A stretch of 64,000 nucleotides of DNA from Drosophila miranda (taxonomy: Eukaryota > Arthropoda > Insecta > Diptera > Drosophilidae): the NCBI RefSeq assembly GCF_003369915.1, contig NC_046674.1, positions 26,477,657 to 26,541,656 on the forward strand. Direction: 5' to 3'. Shown here piece after piece: positions 42,424 to 54,493 of the stretch. How positions within the stretch are numbered: position 1 is the first letter of the stretch; every line of letters starts with the position of its first letter. Both the position numbers and the translations under genes were made by a program. A model generated the notes under the pieces. That model had not been told where the DNA came from. It made no database searches and saw nothing but the letters and a program-made list of their open reading frames with translations.

Positions 42424-45329
42424 AGGTTAGGTTAGGTTAACCCGGACGGCCCTCAGCGGGGCCACGCATAGGCCAATATGGCCCTTAGTTATCCGGATGG
42501 GGGTGTGTATGAACCGTCGCGGGAGTGTTAATGTGGTTTTAAAAAGTCCCCGAGAATCGAGGTGTTTTTAGCATAGGCCAGCAGTTCCTGTGGCGTCCTT
42601 TTGGAGGCATCTTCCAGTGATGCCAACACTGGGGCGCCCAGGTATCTCCTCCTTGCCCTTGAGAGAGCCGGACAGTTGCAGATGAGATGTTCCAGGGTTT
42701 CGATAGCCCCAGGTTCCTCACATTTCCTACAACTGTCTCTGTTGGTGATGCCTAGCTTTGCTGCATGTGCAGCAGCCAGACAGTGACCTGTTAGTATCCC
42801 CACTAGCAATCTACAGTCCTTTCGTGGTAGGTGCAGTAGGTAGTGGCTAAGTTTCTCGTTGCGCTCCTTGCACATTATCTTCGAGGTTCTGCAGGTGGTG
42901 GTACTCCTCCACCTGCTATCAGTCTGTGCTCTAGCCTGCTTCTCTAGATCGCCTTGCAGCGTTCTGAGGAAGGCAGGCACGTTCTCGGTTCTCCTATTCT
43001 CCAGCCCGACGCCTTCCTTAGCTAGTACGTCCGCCGCTTCGTTTCCTTCGATGCCCTGGTGGCTAGGAACCCAATAGATCCGCACTGTCTTTGTCGTGCT
43101 TAGGATGTCTAATGCCTCCCTGCTCGCCAAGACACTTCTGGAACTGACCGCGGACGACTGCATGGATCTTATCGCCGCTTGGCTGTCGACGAATAGGTTG
43201 ACCGCATCGTGTGCTCGTTCTGTTAGGAGAGCGACCTCCGCTGCCTTCCCGATGGCAAAAACTTCTGCCTGGAATATGCTGCATTGGTCCGGTAGCTTAT
43301 ACGACAGCCTTATCTCAGGGTCTGTACAGTATAGGCCCGCTCCTACTCCTCCTTCCATCTTGGAGCCGTCTGTGTATATATTGAGGTGCTCAGTTTGGTC
43401 CCTTCCAATTTTCCAGTCTTCAGGTCCCAAAGATGTGGTTGTTTTGACGTCAAGGCAAGTTTGGGGGGTCATGTAATCAGTTGATCTGGTCATGTCCCTG
43501 CCAATTGAACTGTGCCCGTATTCTTATATGGATAGGTTTCCTGATGCTATAAGGCGTTGTGCTGCCTTTCCCGCAATCAGGCGAGCGTGAATGTCCAGGG
43601 GGTCGATTCCGAGTATAGTTTCGAGTGCTTTTGTTGGGGTTGACCTCAGCGCCCCTGTAATACAGAGCAGAGCCTGTCGCTGAGTCTTTTCCATAAGCTT
43701 ATGGTATGTCTTCTTTTCAAAAGCCTGCCACCACACTAAGGCTCCATACAGCAGAGTTGGTCGCACCACCGAGATGTAGACCCAGTGCATTAGAGCAGGT
43801 GACAGGCCCCATGTGCTGCTGAGCATCTTCTTGGATGCATAAAGCGCAATGGTAGCCTTCTTCACCCTTTCCACTACATTGGGCCTCCATGCCAGCTTGC
43901 TGTCCAGTACTGTGCCTAGGTATTTCACCTGTGATTTTGGAGTCAGCCTAGTTTGGTCAATTTTCGGGGGGGTCCATATCGGTACCTTGTACCTCTTGGT
44001 AAAGAGGATGAGGTCCGTCTTGTCCGCGTTGATACTGAGTCCTACCTCTTCCGCCCACTCACGTATCTCCCTGAGTGTACGTTCCATTTTGGAGCTGAGG
44101 GTCGATGGACATACACCCGTAATAAGTATGCTTATGTCATCTGCATAGGCTGTTATTTTTGGGGCCTTCCTTTCAAATCTCTTAATGAGGTCGTCGACCA
44201 CCAAATTCCACAGTAGTGGCGATAGGACTCCACCTTGAGGTGTGCCTCTGTGTGCCCCCTTTACCATGGAAGCGGTGCCCCACTCCGATTGCACCCGTCT
44301 ACAACTTAGGAGGTTTTTGATCCAGACGTTGATTGCAGGGTGTATGTTATTCGCTTCTAGGCGACTTGTTATTGCGGTTGTTGCCACGTTGTTGAATGCT
44401 CCTGAGATGTCCACAAATGCTCCCAAAGCATACTTTTTGTTGTGAAGGGCGCTCTCGATGGTGGCTACTAGCGAGTGTAGTGCCGTCTCCACCGATTTCC
44501 CCTTGGTGTAGGCGTGTTGGTTTATTTACATCAGTCCCCCTACCTCATTCCTGATGTGTAAATCCAACAGCTTTTCTAGTGTTTTTAGTAGAAAGGAGGT
44601 AAGGCTTATCGGTCTGTAATCCTTGGGACTCACGTGGCTGCACTTTCCTGCCTTAGGGAGGAAAACAACCCTCGAGGTTCTCCATTGGATGGGGATATAG
44701 CCTGTACTTAGGCATGCTGAGTATATTGAGAAGAGCCATGGGGTAATAACCTCTTTGGTCAACTGCATCATGGCTGGGAATATCCCGTCCAGTCCTGGTG
44801 CTTTTATGGCCGCGAAGGAGTCTATGGCCCAGTGGACTCTCTTAGTGGTTAACAGACCTATTAGGGGGTGCTGTTCCTCAGTTGCTAGGTCCTGATGCTC
44901 CTTGGCGTCAGTGACCTCGGTGCATCCAGGGAAGTGCGCCTCCATTAGTGCTGTTAGGGCTTCTTTACTGCCCTCTGTCCACTGTCCGTTGTCTAGTTTT
45001 AGTTGGCTCTGTACTGTGGGCTGCTTTGAGAGCAGCTTCCGGAGCCTAGCGGTTTCGGGCACTTTCTCAATGTTGGAGCAGAAGTTTCTCCACGAGTTCC
45101 TTTGTGCCTTACGTATTTCCTTCTTGTAGCTCCTAAGTAGGATTTTATATTCCTCATTGACAATCTCTTCGTTCGCTTGTTTGGCGATCTTGAAGAATTC
45201 CTTGAGGTTGTTCCTCTGGAGAGAGAGATCTCGGTTCCACCAGAGTGGCTTGGACCTCCTCTTCGTTCTCGAGGGTTTGCACGATGCATGGTAGGCGTTC
45301 AGTAACTCGTTGGATAGGGTCTTTAGGGA
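42424..45329 (-). mobile_element. LOA-clade LINE, unit 2 (3' end complete, 5'-truncated)
   Basis: Includes the 3' end, which finishes in TAACC repeats (+ strand GGTTAGGTTAGGTTAACCCGG) instead of poly(A). It covers RNase H, RT and part of the endonuclease-RT linker. 5'-truncated at the same base as units 1 and 3. Confidence 0.87.
42528..45329 (-). pseudogene. LOA-clade ORF2 (RT + RNase H), two nonsense codons, unit 2
   Basis: RT as in unit 1, then an RNase H domain: YTDGS, AEVFAIGKAAEVA, FVDSQAAI and VPSHQGIEGNEAADVLAKE supply the catalytic Asp/Glu/Asp and the late His/Asp. A Cys/His motif follows (CRKCEEPGAIETLEHLICNC). RT plus RNase H with these motifs fits the LOA/Bilbo/TRIM group. Premature stops lie at 44523-44525 (after GGLM) and 43524-43526 (after GNLSI); the rest is open to the stop at 42528. 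Confidence 0.85.
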
Positions 45330-46193
45330 GGAGGTCTTTTGGGGAGAGTGAAACTTGCTCCAAAACTTTTGAAGGCAAAGAAAGTGAATTTCAACCGTAA
45401 ATCGGGGTCGCATCTCCCCACCCCCTCACCCCCTCGCCCCACCCCTTTTAGCCGCTGCCTCGTTGCTGTAACAAATTGATAGGCGCTTAGAGCCGCCTGC
45501 CGCTTGCCGGTTGCTGGAAAGTGAAATTATTTCTATTTACGCTTCAATTATTGAATGATTTTCGTTCATTTATTGGCCGGCCATTTACTGCGATGGTGGA
45601 TGGGGGACATCGCAGGCATCGCAGGAAGTCCAAAGGATCTTTATTAAATAAAGTTCGTTAATATGAATAATAATATTTAATAATAAAATATAATAAATCA
45701 AATATTTATATATTTAAGTAAAATATTTTTATATTTCAAATAATTATAATAAATAATAAATATGTATGTATATATTAAATTTATTTTTGTTTCAATACTG
45801 AAGAGATTGTGCCACAAATTGCAACAACAGAGCACGGGTCGCAGGAACAGCCCCGGATCGGTCGGCCCTCAGGCCCATTGTATCGTCCATCGCAATCCCA
45901 TCGGGTCCATCCTGGCGCAGGGACCTCCACAAAGTGAATGGAATCGTATTCGTATTCGTATTCGTATTCGTATTCGTAGTAGGCGTGCCCTCCTCGACAG
46001 AGTACTCAGATTTGTGCCCACAAATTGTCAGGAATCGTGCCAGTCAGTCCAGTCGGAGTTTAATTCAGAATCGAAAAGGTTTTCGTCGGCTTGAGAGCTT
46101 TGTGAATTGTGAAATTGTTGTTTGGAGTTTTGTTTGTGTTTCTCGATTTTCATTTTTCATTTTTCAGTTTTCGATTTTTGTTATTTGTTCGAA
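45330..46193 (+). other. 5' flank of the tail-anchored gene, unit 2
   Basis: Same as 39219-40082 with few substitutions, for example ATTGTATCG for ATGGTATCG near 45888. No additional gene seen. Confidence 0.5.
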
Positions 46194-47012
46194 ATGGACC
46201 TGGACCTCCTTTCCAGTAAGGAGTCGTTGGACAAGTGCGTGGAGTTTGACCTGCCCCCGGTCGCGGTGGGCGACAGCACCCGCGGATGCATCATCCGTAA
46301 CCTGCGCGTTGCCATTTCGGGCACGTTCCAGAGCAAACCGAAGGCTGCTGCTTCGGCCAAGAAGAACGCGACTCCTGGGCGTGGCACCACACGCGGCGGC
46401 AAGGCGACTCCTGGGCGTGGCACCACACGCGGCGGCAAGGCGACGCCCGCAGCGGAGACCGGGGGACGTCCGAGTCGCAACAGCAGCAAGCAGAGCGCTC
46501 CTCCTGGTCGTCGCGCGATTTCCCAAGGCCTGGACAACCCACCCGTCCGGGGGCGCTCTGTGGGAGGGTACTCGCTGCGCAGTCGCAGCGCTGTGTCGGT
46601 GGCCAGGGCCAGAGTGCTGATCACATCCTTGCCAGGCGAACGGCGGGAGGAGGACGCACCCCAAGGCCGCTGCTACGGACCGCAGAGACGCCGCTCGTAC
46701 CTGGATCTGGACCAGGATCTGGCCCAGCTGAACTGGACCGGCCATCAGGAGGATGCTGGCCCACGCCACCCATTCAGCGGCTCGGCTCGTCGCCAGGGCG
46801 GGCGGGTGGCGCCTCTCCACCCGGGCACCCGCATGGAGCCCGCCGGGCAGAGCCACTCACAGGTGTCCGTGCCCCCCATGGCACACTTCCGTCGGCTATG
46901 CCGCGCTCTGGATCGTCACTACAGTCCCCTGTCGCACTTCCTCGTGTTCCTGGCTGGGATGCTGGCCACTCTGCTGTGCGTGGCCCTGACGCCCGCCAAC
47001 CAATATCTCTAA
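46194..47012 (+). CDS. tail-anchored basic-repeat protein, unit 2
   Basis: 272 residues, the same protein as at 40083 but with two instead of three 12-residue repeats. There are few other changes (RNLRVAISG for RNQRVAISG, KAAASAKK for KPAASAKK, AVSVARAR for AVSMARAR, LCRAL for LCCAL). The hydrophobic C-terminal segment is intact and the frame undamaged. AATAAA lies at 47168-47173. Mostly conservative substitutions and an in-frame repeat change suggest constraint or very recent duplication. Confidence 0.6.
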   Translation: MDLDLLSSKESLDKCVEFDLPPVAVGDSTRGCIIRNLRVAISGTFQSKPKAAASAKKNATPGRGTTRGGKATPGRGTTRGGKATPAAETGGRPSRNSSKQSAPPGRRAISQGLDNPPVRGRSVGGYSLRSRSAVSVARARVLITSLPGERREEDAPQGRCYGPQRRRSYLDLDQDLAQLNWTGHQEDAGPRHPFSGSARRQGGRVAPLHPGTRMEPAGQSHSQVSVPPMAHFRRLCRALDRHYSPLSHFLVFLAGMLATLLCVALTPANQYL

Positions 47013-47536
47013 AAAGACTTGCACTCGAACACTGAAAGGGGCAGCGGTTTCCACAACGGGCTGCAGATACACCATACACTACGCAAGATACACGACACAC
47101 GATACCGATACGTGCTTGAGTTCCATCGCCGATCGAAGACTGTTCTGCCCCACAAATATTTGCATTGAATAAACGAGGAGGAATCTCCTCAAAGAATTCC
47201 ACACCAGACTACAGATACAGATACAGATACAGATACAGATACAGATACAGATACAGGATACTGGTGGAGCTCCTCTTGGATCGTCCTGTGGGGCAGGTCG
47301 CCTAGGTCGGTGGAGTATTTTTGTGTGACTTTTGTCGGAATTAATCCGATTGAGGCATTTCTGAGGATGTTGTGTGGCAAGTGCTGCATGCCTGATAAAT
47401 CGTGGGCTTTTGGGCCATTGGTTGAGCAATAACTCGCATTTTCCCGGACCCGGACCCAGACCCGGACCCGGACCCGGACACGGACCCGGATCGGCCTCAA
47501 TTCACGCATAAAATCCGCAATCAAATGTAAATGGAA
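47013..47536 (+). other. 3' region of the tail-anchored gene, unit 2
   Basis: As 40938-41450, with a 4-bp difference near 47116 (GTGCTTGAGTTCC for GTGCTTCC), a shorter (ACAGAT)n run and a longer (CGGACC)n run at about 47444-47487. Confidence 0.45.
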
Positions 47537-48500
47537 CGAGGGGGAACGTTGTGAGTTGCTGCGGACACCGCAACTCTACGGTTATACCCGATACTAAGTC
47601 AGTATGGCTCTCCTCCGGCAGACGCCGCTAATATTAAACGACACGACAAAGAGTGCGTGCGAGAGAGACAGAAAATCAGTCTGAGCGTGACGTCGGGCGC
47701 TGCGAAGCCAGTGCAAATTGATTTGTTCCTATTGGCTATAAAAATGATCTGATCTGATCCAGATTCAGATTCAGCAATCTGATAGATATGGTCATTATCT
47801 ATGATTCTGCGTTTTTAGTTTTCTCGAATGTGCAATATTGTAGATGCAACAGATTTTCGTCCTTTGTGTGGGCGGAAGGGGGTGGGGCGAAATTTTGAAA
47901 CAAACTCGTCTCGGTCCGATATATTAGGAGTGTGGATACCAAATTTGGTTGCTCTAGCTTTTGTAGTCTCTGAGATCTAGGCGCTAATGTTTTACTCTAA
48001 GCAAAGCCGCCTATGCTACGTGTGTGTTAGAGAGAGACAGGGCGAGAAAAAATGAAATTGTTTTCTTGATGCTGGCTATAATAATGATTCCGCAGTCTTA
48101 AAGATATGGTCATTCTCTACAATTCTACGTTTTTGGTTTTCTCATATCTTTAAAATTGTGGATGCCACAGATTTTCGTCCTTTGTGGGGGCGGAAGTGGG
48201 CGGGGCAAAGTTTTGAAATATTTTTGTAGCAGTGACATATCACAGAAGTCTGGATCCAAAACATCGTTGCTCTAGCTCTTATAGTCTTTGAGCACTAGGC
48301 GCTGAAGGGGACGGACAGACGGACAGACGGACAGACGGACGGACGGACAGACAGACAGGGCTCAATCGACTCGGCTTTTGATGCTGATCAAGAATATATA
48401 TACCTTATGGGGTCGGAAACGATTCCTTCTGGACGTTACACACATCCACTTTTACCACAAATCTAATATACCCCAATACTCATTTTGAGTATCGGGTATA
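47537..48500 (-). mobile_element. mini-me element E14 (inverted)
   Basis: 964 bp, two-module, nearly identical to E13 including the same small deletion and the same flanks, so it was copied together with the unit rather than inserted independently. Confidence 0.87.
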
Positions 48501-51406
48501 AGGTTAGGTTAGGTTAACCCGGACGGCCCTCAGCGGGGCCACGCATAGGCCAATATGGCCCTTAGTTATCCGGATGGGGGTGCGTATGAACCGTCGCGGG
48601 AGTGTTAATGTGGTTTTAAAAAGTCCCCGAGAATCGAGGTGTTTTAAGCATAGGCCAGCAGTTCCTGTGGCGTCCTTTTGGAGGCATCTTCCAGTGATGC
48701 CAACACTGGGGCGCCCAGGTATCTCCTCCTTGCCCTTGAGAGAGCCGGACAGTTGCAGATGAGATGTTCCAGGGTTTCGATAGCCCCAGGTTCCTCACAT
48801 TTCCTACAACTGTCTCTGTTGGTGATGCCTAGCTTTGCTGCATGTGCAGCAGCCAGACAGTGACCTGTTAGTATCCCCACTAGCAATCTACAGTCCTTTC
48901 GTGGTAGGTGCAGTAGGTAGTGGCTAAGTTTCTCGTTGCGCTCCTTGCACATTATCTTCGAGGTTCTGCAGGTGGTGGTACTCCTCCACCTGCTATCAGT
49001 CTGTGCTCTAGCCTGCTTCTCTAGATCGCCTTGCAGCGTTCTGAGGGAGACAGGCACGTTCTCGGTTCTCCTATTCTCCAGCCCGACGCCTTCCTTAGCT
49101 AGTACGTCCGCCGCTTCGTTTCCTTCGATGCCCTGGTGGCTGGGAACCCAATAGATCCGCACTGTCTTTGTCGTGCTTAGGATGTCTAATGCCTCCCTGC
49201 TCGCCAAGACACTTCTGGAACTGACCGCGGACGACTGCATGGATCTTATCGCCGCTTGGCTGTCGACGAATAGGTTGACCGCATCGTGTGCTCATTCTGT
49301 TAGGAGAGCGACCTCCGCTGCCTTCCCGATGGCAAAAACTTCTGCCTGGAATATGCTGCATTGGTCCGGTAGCTTATACGACAGCCTTATCTCAGGGTCT
49401 GTACAGTATAGGCCCCCTCCTACTCCTCCTTCCATCTTGGAGCCGTCTGTGTATATATTGAGGTGCTCAGTTTGGTCCCTTCCAATTTTCCAGTCTTCAG
49501 GTCCCAAAGATGTGGTTGTTTTGACGTCAAGGCAAGTTTGGGGGGTCATGTAATCAGTTGATCTGGTCATGTCCCTGCCAATTGAACTGTGCCCGTATCC
49601 TTGTATGGATAGGTTTCCTGATGCTATAAGGCGTTGTGCTGCCTTTCCCGCAATCAGGCGAGCGTGAACGTCCAGGGGGTCGATTCCGAGTATGGTTTCG
49701 AGTGCTTTTGTTGGGGTTGACCTCAGCGCCCCTGTAATACAGAGCAGAGCCTGTCGCTGAGTCTTTTCCTTAAGCTTATGGTATGTCTTCTTTTCAATAG
49801 CCTGCCACCACACTAAGGCTCCATACAGCAGAGTTGGTCGCACCACCGAGATGTAGATCCAGTGCATTAGAGCAGGTGACAGGCCCCATGTGCTGCTGAG
49901 CATCTTCTTGGATGCATAAAGCGCAATGGTAGCCTTCTTCACCCTTTCCACTACATTGGGCCTCCATGCCAGCTTGCTGTCCAGTACTGTGCCTAGGTAT
50001 TTCACCTGTGATTTTGGAGTCAGCCTATATTGGTCAATTTTCGGGGGGGTCCATATCGGTACCTTGTACCTCTTGGTAAAGAGGATGAGGTCCGTCTTGT
50101 CCGCGTTGATACTGAGTCCTACCTCTTCCGCCCACTTACGTATCTCCCTGAGTGTACGTTCCATTATGGAGCTGAGGGTCGATGGACATACACCCGTAAT
50201 AAGTATGCTTATGTCATCTGCATAGGCTGTTATTTTTGGGGCCTTCCTTTCAAATCTCTTAATGAGGTCGTCGACCACCAAATTCCACAGTAGTGGCGAT
50301 AGGACTCCACCTTGAGGTGTGCCTCTGTGTGCCCCCTTTACCATGGAAGCGGTGCCCCACTCCGATTGCACCCGTCTACAACTTAGGAGGTTTTTGATCC
50401 AGACGTTGATTGCAGGGTGTATGTTATTCGCTTCTAGGCGACTTGTTATTGCGGTTGTTGCCACGTTGTTGAATGCTCCTGAGATGTCCACAAATGCTCC
50501 CAAAGCATACTTTTTGTTGTGAAGGGCGCTCTCGATGGTGGCTACTAGCGAGTGTAGTGCCGTCTCCACCGATTTCCCCTTGGTGTAGGCGTGTTGGTTT
50601 ATTGACATCAGTCCCCCTACCTCATTCCTGATGTGTAAATCCAACAGCTTTTCTAGTGTTTTTAGTAGAAAGGAGGTAAGGCTTATCGGTCTGTAATCCT
50701 TGGGACTCACGTGGCTGCACTTTCCTGCCTTAGGGAGGAAGACAACCCTCGAGGTTCTCCATTGGATGGGGATATAGCCTGTACTTAGGCATGCTGAGTA
50801 TATTGAGAAGAGCCATGGGGTAATAACCTCTTTGGTCAACTGCATCATGGCTGGGAATATCCCGTCCAGTCCTGGTGCTTTTATGGCCGCGAAGGAGTCT
50901 ATGGCCCAGTGGATTCTCTTAGTGGTTAACAGACCTATTGGGGGGTGCTGTTCCTCAGTTGCTAGGTCCTGATGCTCCTTGGCGTCAGTGACCTCGGTGC
51001 ATCCAGGGAAGTGCGCCTCCATTAGTGCTGTTAGGGCTTCTTTACTGCCCTCTGTCCACTGTCCGTTGTCTAGTTTTAGTTGGCTCTGTACTGTGGGCTG
51101 CTTTGAGAGAAGCTTCCGGAGCCTAGCGGTTTCGGGCACTTTCTCAATGTTGGAGCAGAAGTTTCTCCACGAGTTCCTTTGTGCCTTACGTATTTCCTTC
51201 TTGTAGCTCCTAAGTAGGATTTTATATTCCTCATTGACAATCTCTTCGTTCGCTTGTTTGGCGATCTTGAAGAATTCCTTGAGGTTGTTCCTCTGGAGAG
51301 AGAGATCTCGGTTCCACCAGGGTGGCTTGGACCTCCTCTTCGTTCTCGAGGGTTTGCACGATGCATGGTAGGCGTTCAGTAACTCGTTGGATAGGGTCTT
51401 TAGGGA
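48501..51406 (-). mobile_element. LOA-clade LINE, unit 3
   Basis: Same extent and same 5' truncation point as unit 2; TAACC-repeat tail at 48501-48518. Confidence 0.87.
48644..51406 (-). pseudogene. LOA-clade ORF2 (RT + RNase H) with different lesions, unit 3
   Basis: RT is open, with CAA retained in GNLSIQGYGHSS. The frame reads into RNase H until a CGA-to-TGA change at 49292-49294 (after VALLTE). A further lesion near 48644 (TTTTAAGC for TTTTTAGC) ends the C-terminus early after LLAYA. A VP-to-YR type change (IDQYRLTP for IDQTRLTP) is seen. The lesions differ from unit 2, so the two decayed separately after duplication. Confidence 0.83.
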
Positions 51407-52264
51407 GGAGGTCTTTTGGGGAGAGTGAAACTTGCTCCAAAACTTTTGAAGGCAAAGAAAGTGAATTTCAACCGTAAATCGGGGTCGCTTCTCCCCACCC
51501 CCTCACCCCCTCGCCCCACCCCTTTTAGCCGCTGCCTCGTTGCTGTAACAAATTGATAGGCGCTTAGAGCCGCCTGCCGCTTGCCGGTTGCTGGAAAGTG
51601 AAATTATTTCTATTTACGCTTCAATTATTGAATGATTTTCGTTCATTTATTGGCCGGCCATTTACTGCGATGGTGGATGGGGGACATCGCAGGCATCGCA
51701 GGAAGTCCAAAGGATCTTTATTAAATAAAGTTCGTTAATATGAATAATAATATTTAATAATAAAATATAATAAATCAAATATTTATATATTTAAGTAAAA
51801 TATTTTTATATTTCAAATAATTATAATAAATAATAAATATGTATGTATATATTAAATTTATTTTTGTTTCAATACTGAAGAGATTGTGCCATACATTGCA
51901 ACAACAGAGCACGGGTCGCAGGAACAGCCCCGGATCGGTCGGCCCTCAGGCCCATTGTATCGTCCATCGCAATCCCATCGGGTCCATCCTGGCGCAGGGA
52001 CCTCCACAAAGTGAATGGAATCGTATTCGTATTCGTATTCGTATTCGTAGTAGGCGTGCCCTCCTCGACAGAGTACTCAGATTTGTGCCCACAAATTGTC
52101 AGGAATCGTGCCAGTCAGTCCAGTCGGAGTTTAATTCAGAATCGAAAAGGTTTTCGTCGGCTTGAGAGCTTTGTGAATTGTGAAATTGTTGTTTGGAGTT
52201 TTGTTTGTGCTTCTCGATTTTCATTTTTCATTTTTCAGTTTTCGATTTTTGTTATTTGTTCGAA
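51407..52264 (+). other. 5' flank of the tail-anchored gene, unit 3
   Basis: Same as 39219-40082; the (ATTCGT)n run is one copy shorter. Confidence 0.5.
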
Positions 52265-52942
52265 ATGGACCTGGACCTCCTTTCCAGTAAGGAGTCGTTG
52301 GACAAGTGCGTGGAGTTTGACCTGCCCCCGGTCGCGGTGGGCGACAGCACCCGCGGATGCATCATCCGTAACCTGCGCGTTGCCATTTCGGGCACGTTCC
52401 AGAGCAAACCGAAGGCTGCTGCTTCGGCCAAGAAGAACGCGACTCCTGGGCGTGGCACCACACGCGGCGGCAAGGCGACTCCTGGGCGTGGCACCACACG
52501 CGGCGGCAAGGCGACTCCTGGGCGTGGCACCACACGCGGCGGCAAGGCGACGCCCGCAGCGGAGACCGGGGGACGTCCGAGTCGCAACAGCAGCAAGCAG
52601 AGCGCTCCTCCTGGTCGTCGCGCGATTTCCCAAGGCCTGGACAACCCACCCGTCCGGGGGCGCTCTGTGGGAGGGTACGAGGAGGAATCTCCTCAAAGAA
52701 TTCCACACCAGACTACAGATACAGATACAGATACAGATACAGATACAGATACAGATACAGATACAGGATACTGGTGGAGCTCCTCTTGGATCGTCCTGTG
52801 GGGCAGGTCGCCTAGGTCGGTGGAGTATTTTTGTGTGACTTTTGTCGGAATTAATCCGATTAAGGCATTTCTGAGGATGTTGTGTGGCAAGTGCTGCATG
52901 CCTGATAAATCGTGGGCTTTTGGGCCATTGGTTGAGCAATAA
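52265..52942 (+). pseudogene. tail-anchored gene, unit 3, internally deleted
   Basis: Matches units 1 and 2 through RSVGGY (about residue 138, three 12-residue repeats). About 600 bp are then missing: GGGTAC joins directly to GAGGAGGAATCTCC of the 3' region. The frame runs on through EEESPQRIPHQ, Asp/Thr dipeptides encoded by the (ACAGAT)n array, and flank, to a stop at 52940-52942 (225 codons). The membrane anchor and the AATAAA signal are lost. ACGAGGAGG-type microhomology at the joint suggests a simple deletion. Confidence 0.75.
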
Positions 52943-53046
52943 CTCGCATTTTCCCGGACCCGGACCCAGACCCGGACCCGGACCCGGACACGGACCCGGA
53001 TCGGCCTCAATTCACGCATAAAATCCGCAATCAAATGTAAATGGAA

Positions 53047-54155
53047 CGAGGGGGAACGTTGTGAGTTGCTGCGGACACCGCAACTCTACGGTTATACCCG
53101 ATACTAAGTCAGTATGGCTCTCCTCCGGCAGACGCCGCTAATATTAAACGACACGACAAAGAGTGCGTGCGAGAGAGACAGAAAATCAGTCTGAGCGTGA
53201 CGTCGGGCGCTGCGTAGCCACTGCAAATTGATTTGTTCCTATTGGCTATAAAAATGATCTGATCTGATCCAGATTCAGCAATCTGATAGATATGGTCATT
53301 ATCTATGATTCTGCGTTTTTAGTTTTCTCGAATCTGCAATATTGTGGATGCAACAGATTTTCGTCCTTTGTGGGGGCGGAAAAGGGTGGGGCGAAATTCT
53401 GAGACATACGTTTTATAGTGAGATCTAACAAAAATGCGGATACCAAATTTGGTTACTCTAGCCTTAATAGTCTCTGAGATTTGTGGATGCCCCAGATTTT
53501 TGTCCTTTGCGGGGGCGGAAGGGGGTGTGGCGAAATTTGGACACGAAACGGTCAAGGTCCGATATCACAGGAGTGTGGATACCAAATTTGGTTGCTCTGG
53601 CTTTTATAGGTTCTGAGATCCTTGAACTCATATTTTGCAATTGACAAAACCGACCATGAAACCTGTGTGTTAGAGAGAGACAGAGCGAGAAAGAATGAAA
53701 TTGTTTTCTTGATTCTGGCTATAATCATTATACGATCTGGTTCAGATTTTGCACTGTAGAAGATATGGTCATCCTCACCGATTCTGCGTTTTTGGTTTTA
53801 TCGTATCTTTAAAAATGTGGATGCCACAGATTTTCGTCCTTTGTGGGGGCGGAAGTGGGCGGGGCGAAGTTTTGAAATATTTTTGTAGCAGTGACATATC
53901 ACAGAAGTCTGGATCCAAAACATCGTTGCTCTAGCTCTTATAGTCTTTGAGCACTAGGCGCTGAAGGGGACGGACGGACGGACGGACAGACGGACAGACG
54001 GACAGACAGACAGGGCTCAATCGACTCGGCTATTGATGCTGATCAAGAATATATATACCTTATGGGGTCGAAAACGATTCCTTCTGGACGTTACACACAT
54101 CCACTTTTACCACAAATCTAATATACCCCAATACTCATTTTGAGTATCGGGTATA
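53047..54155 (-). mobile_element. mini-me element E15 (inverted; junction between the two arrays)
   Basis: 1109 bp, three-module. Its 5' half (right side) is subfamily A (TCACCGATTCTGCG) and its 3' half subfamily B. The left flank is the one shared by E13 and E14 (AAATGTAAATGGAA) and the right flank is S2 (AAAAGTACATTAAAG), the same as at E16. It therefore joins the 6.1-kb array to the Tis11 array. Confidence 0.87.
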
Positions 54156-54493
54156 AAAAGTACATTAAAGTTTTCGCTGGCGCATCAACGAATTTTGGTG
54201 CCAATTTGCAGCCGATGCAAAAAAATGTATAATTTATACAAAAAAATTGAAACTGTTGAAATTAATTGCTTTTTCAGAGTTACATAAATGAAAAATGTTG
54301 TGTTTTTTTTAAAGGTTTTTCTCCGACATAATAATTTTGAAGATAACCTTGAATATTTGTTATGTTTACGGTTTTAGCATTCTTCCGTGGAGCTTACCAA
54401 AAAATTCTGGACCTGTCTAGTTGGTAACTTGGTTCGTCCTGATTATAAAACAGTAAATATCATTGTTCTTTGATTGCGTCTGTTTTTTTTTTT
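54156..54493 (+). repeat. Tis11-unit segment S2, right part
   Basis: Equals 23573-23912 and 58670-59007. The left part of S2 has been replaced by the 6.1-kb array through E15. Confidence 0.7.
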
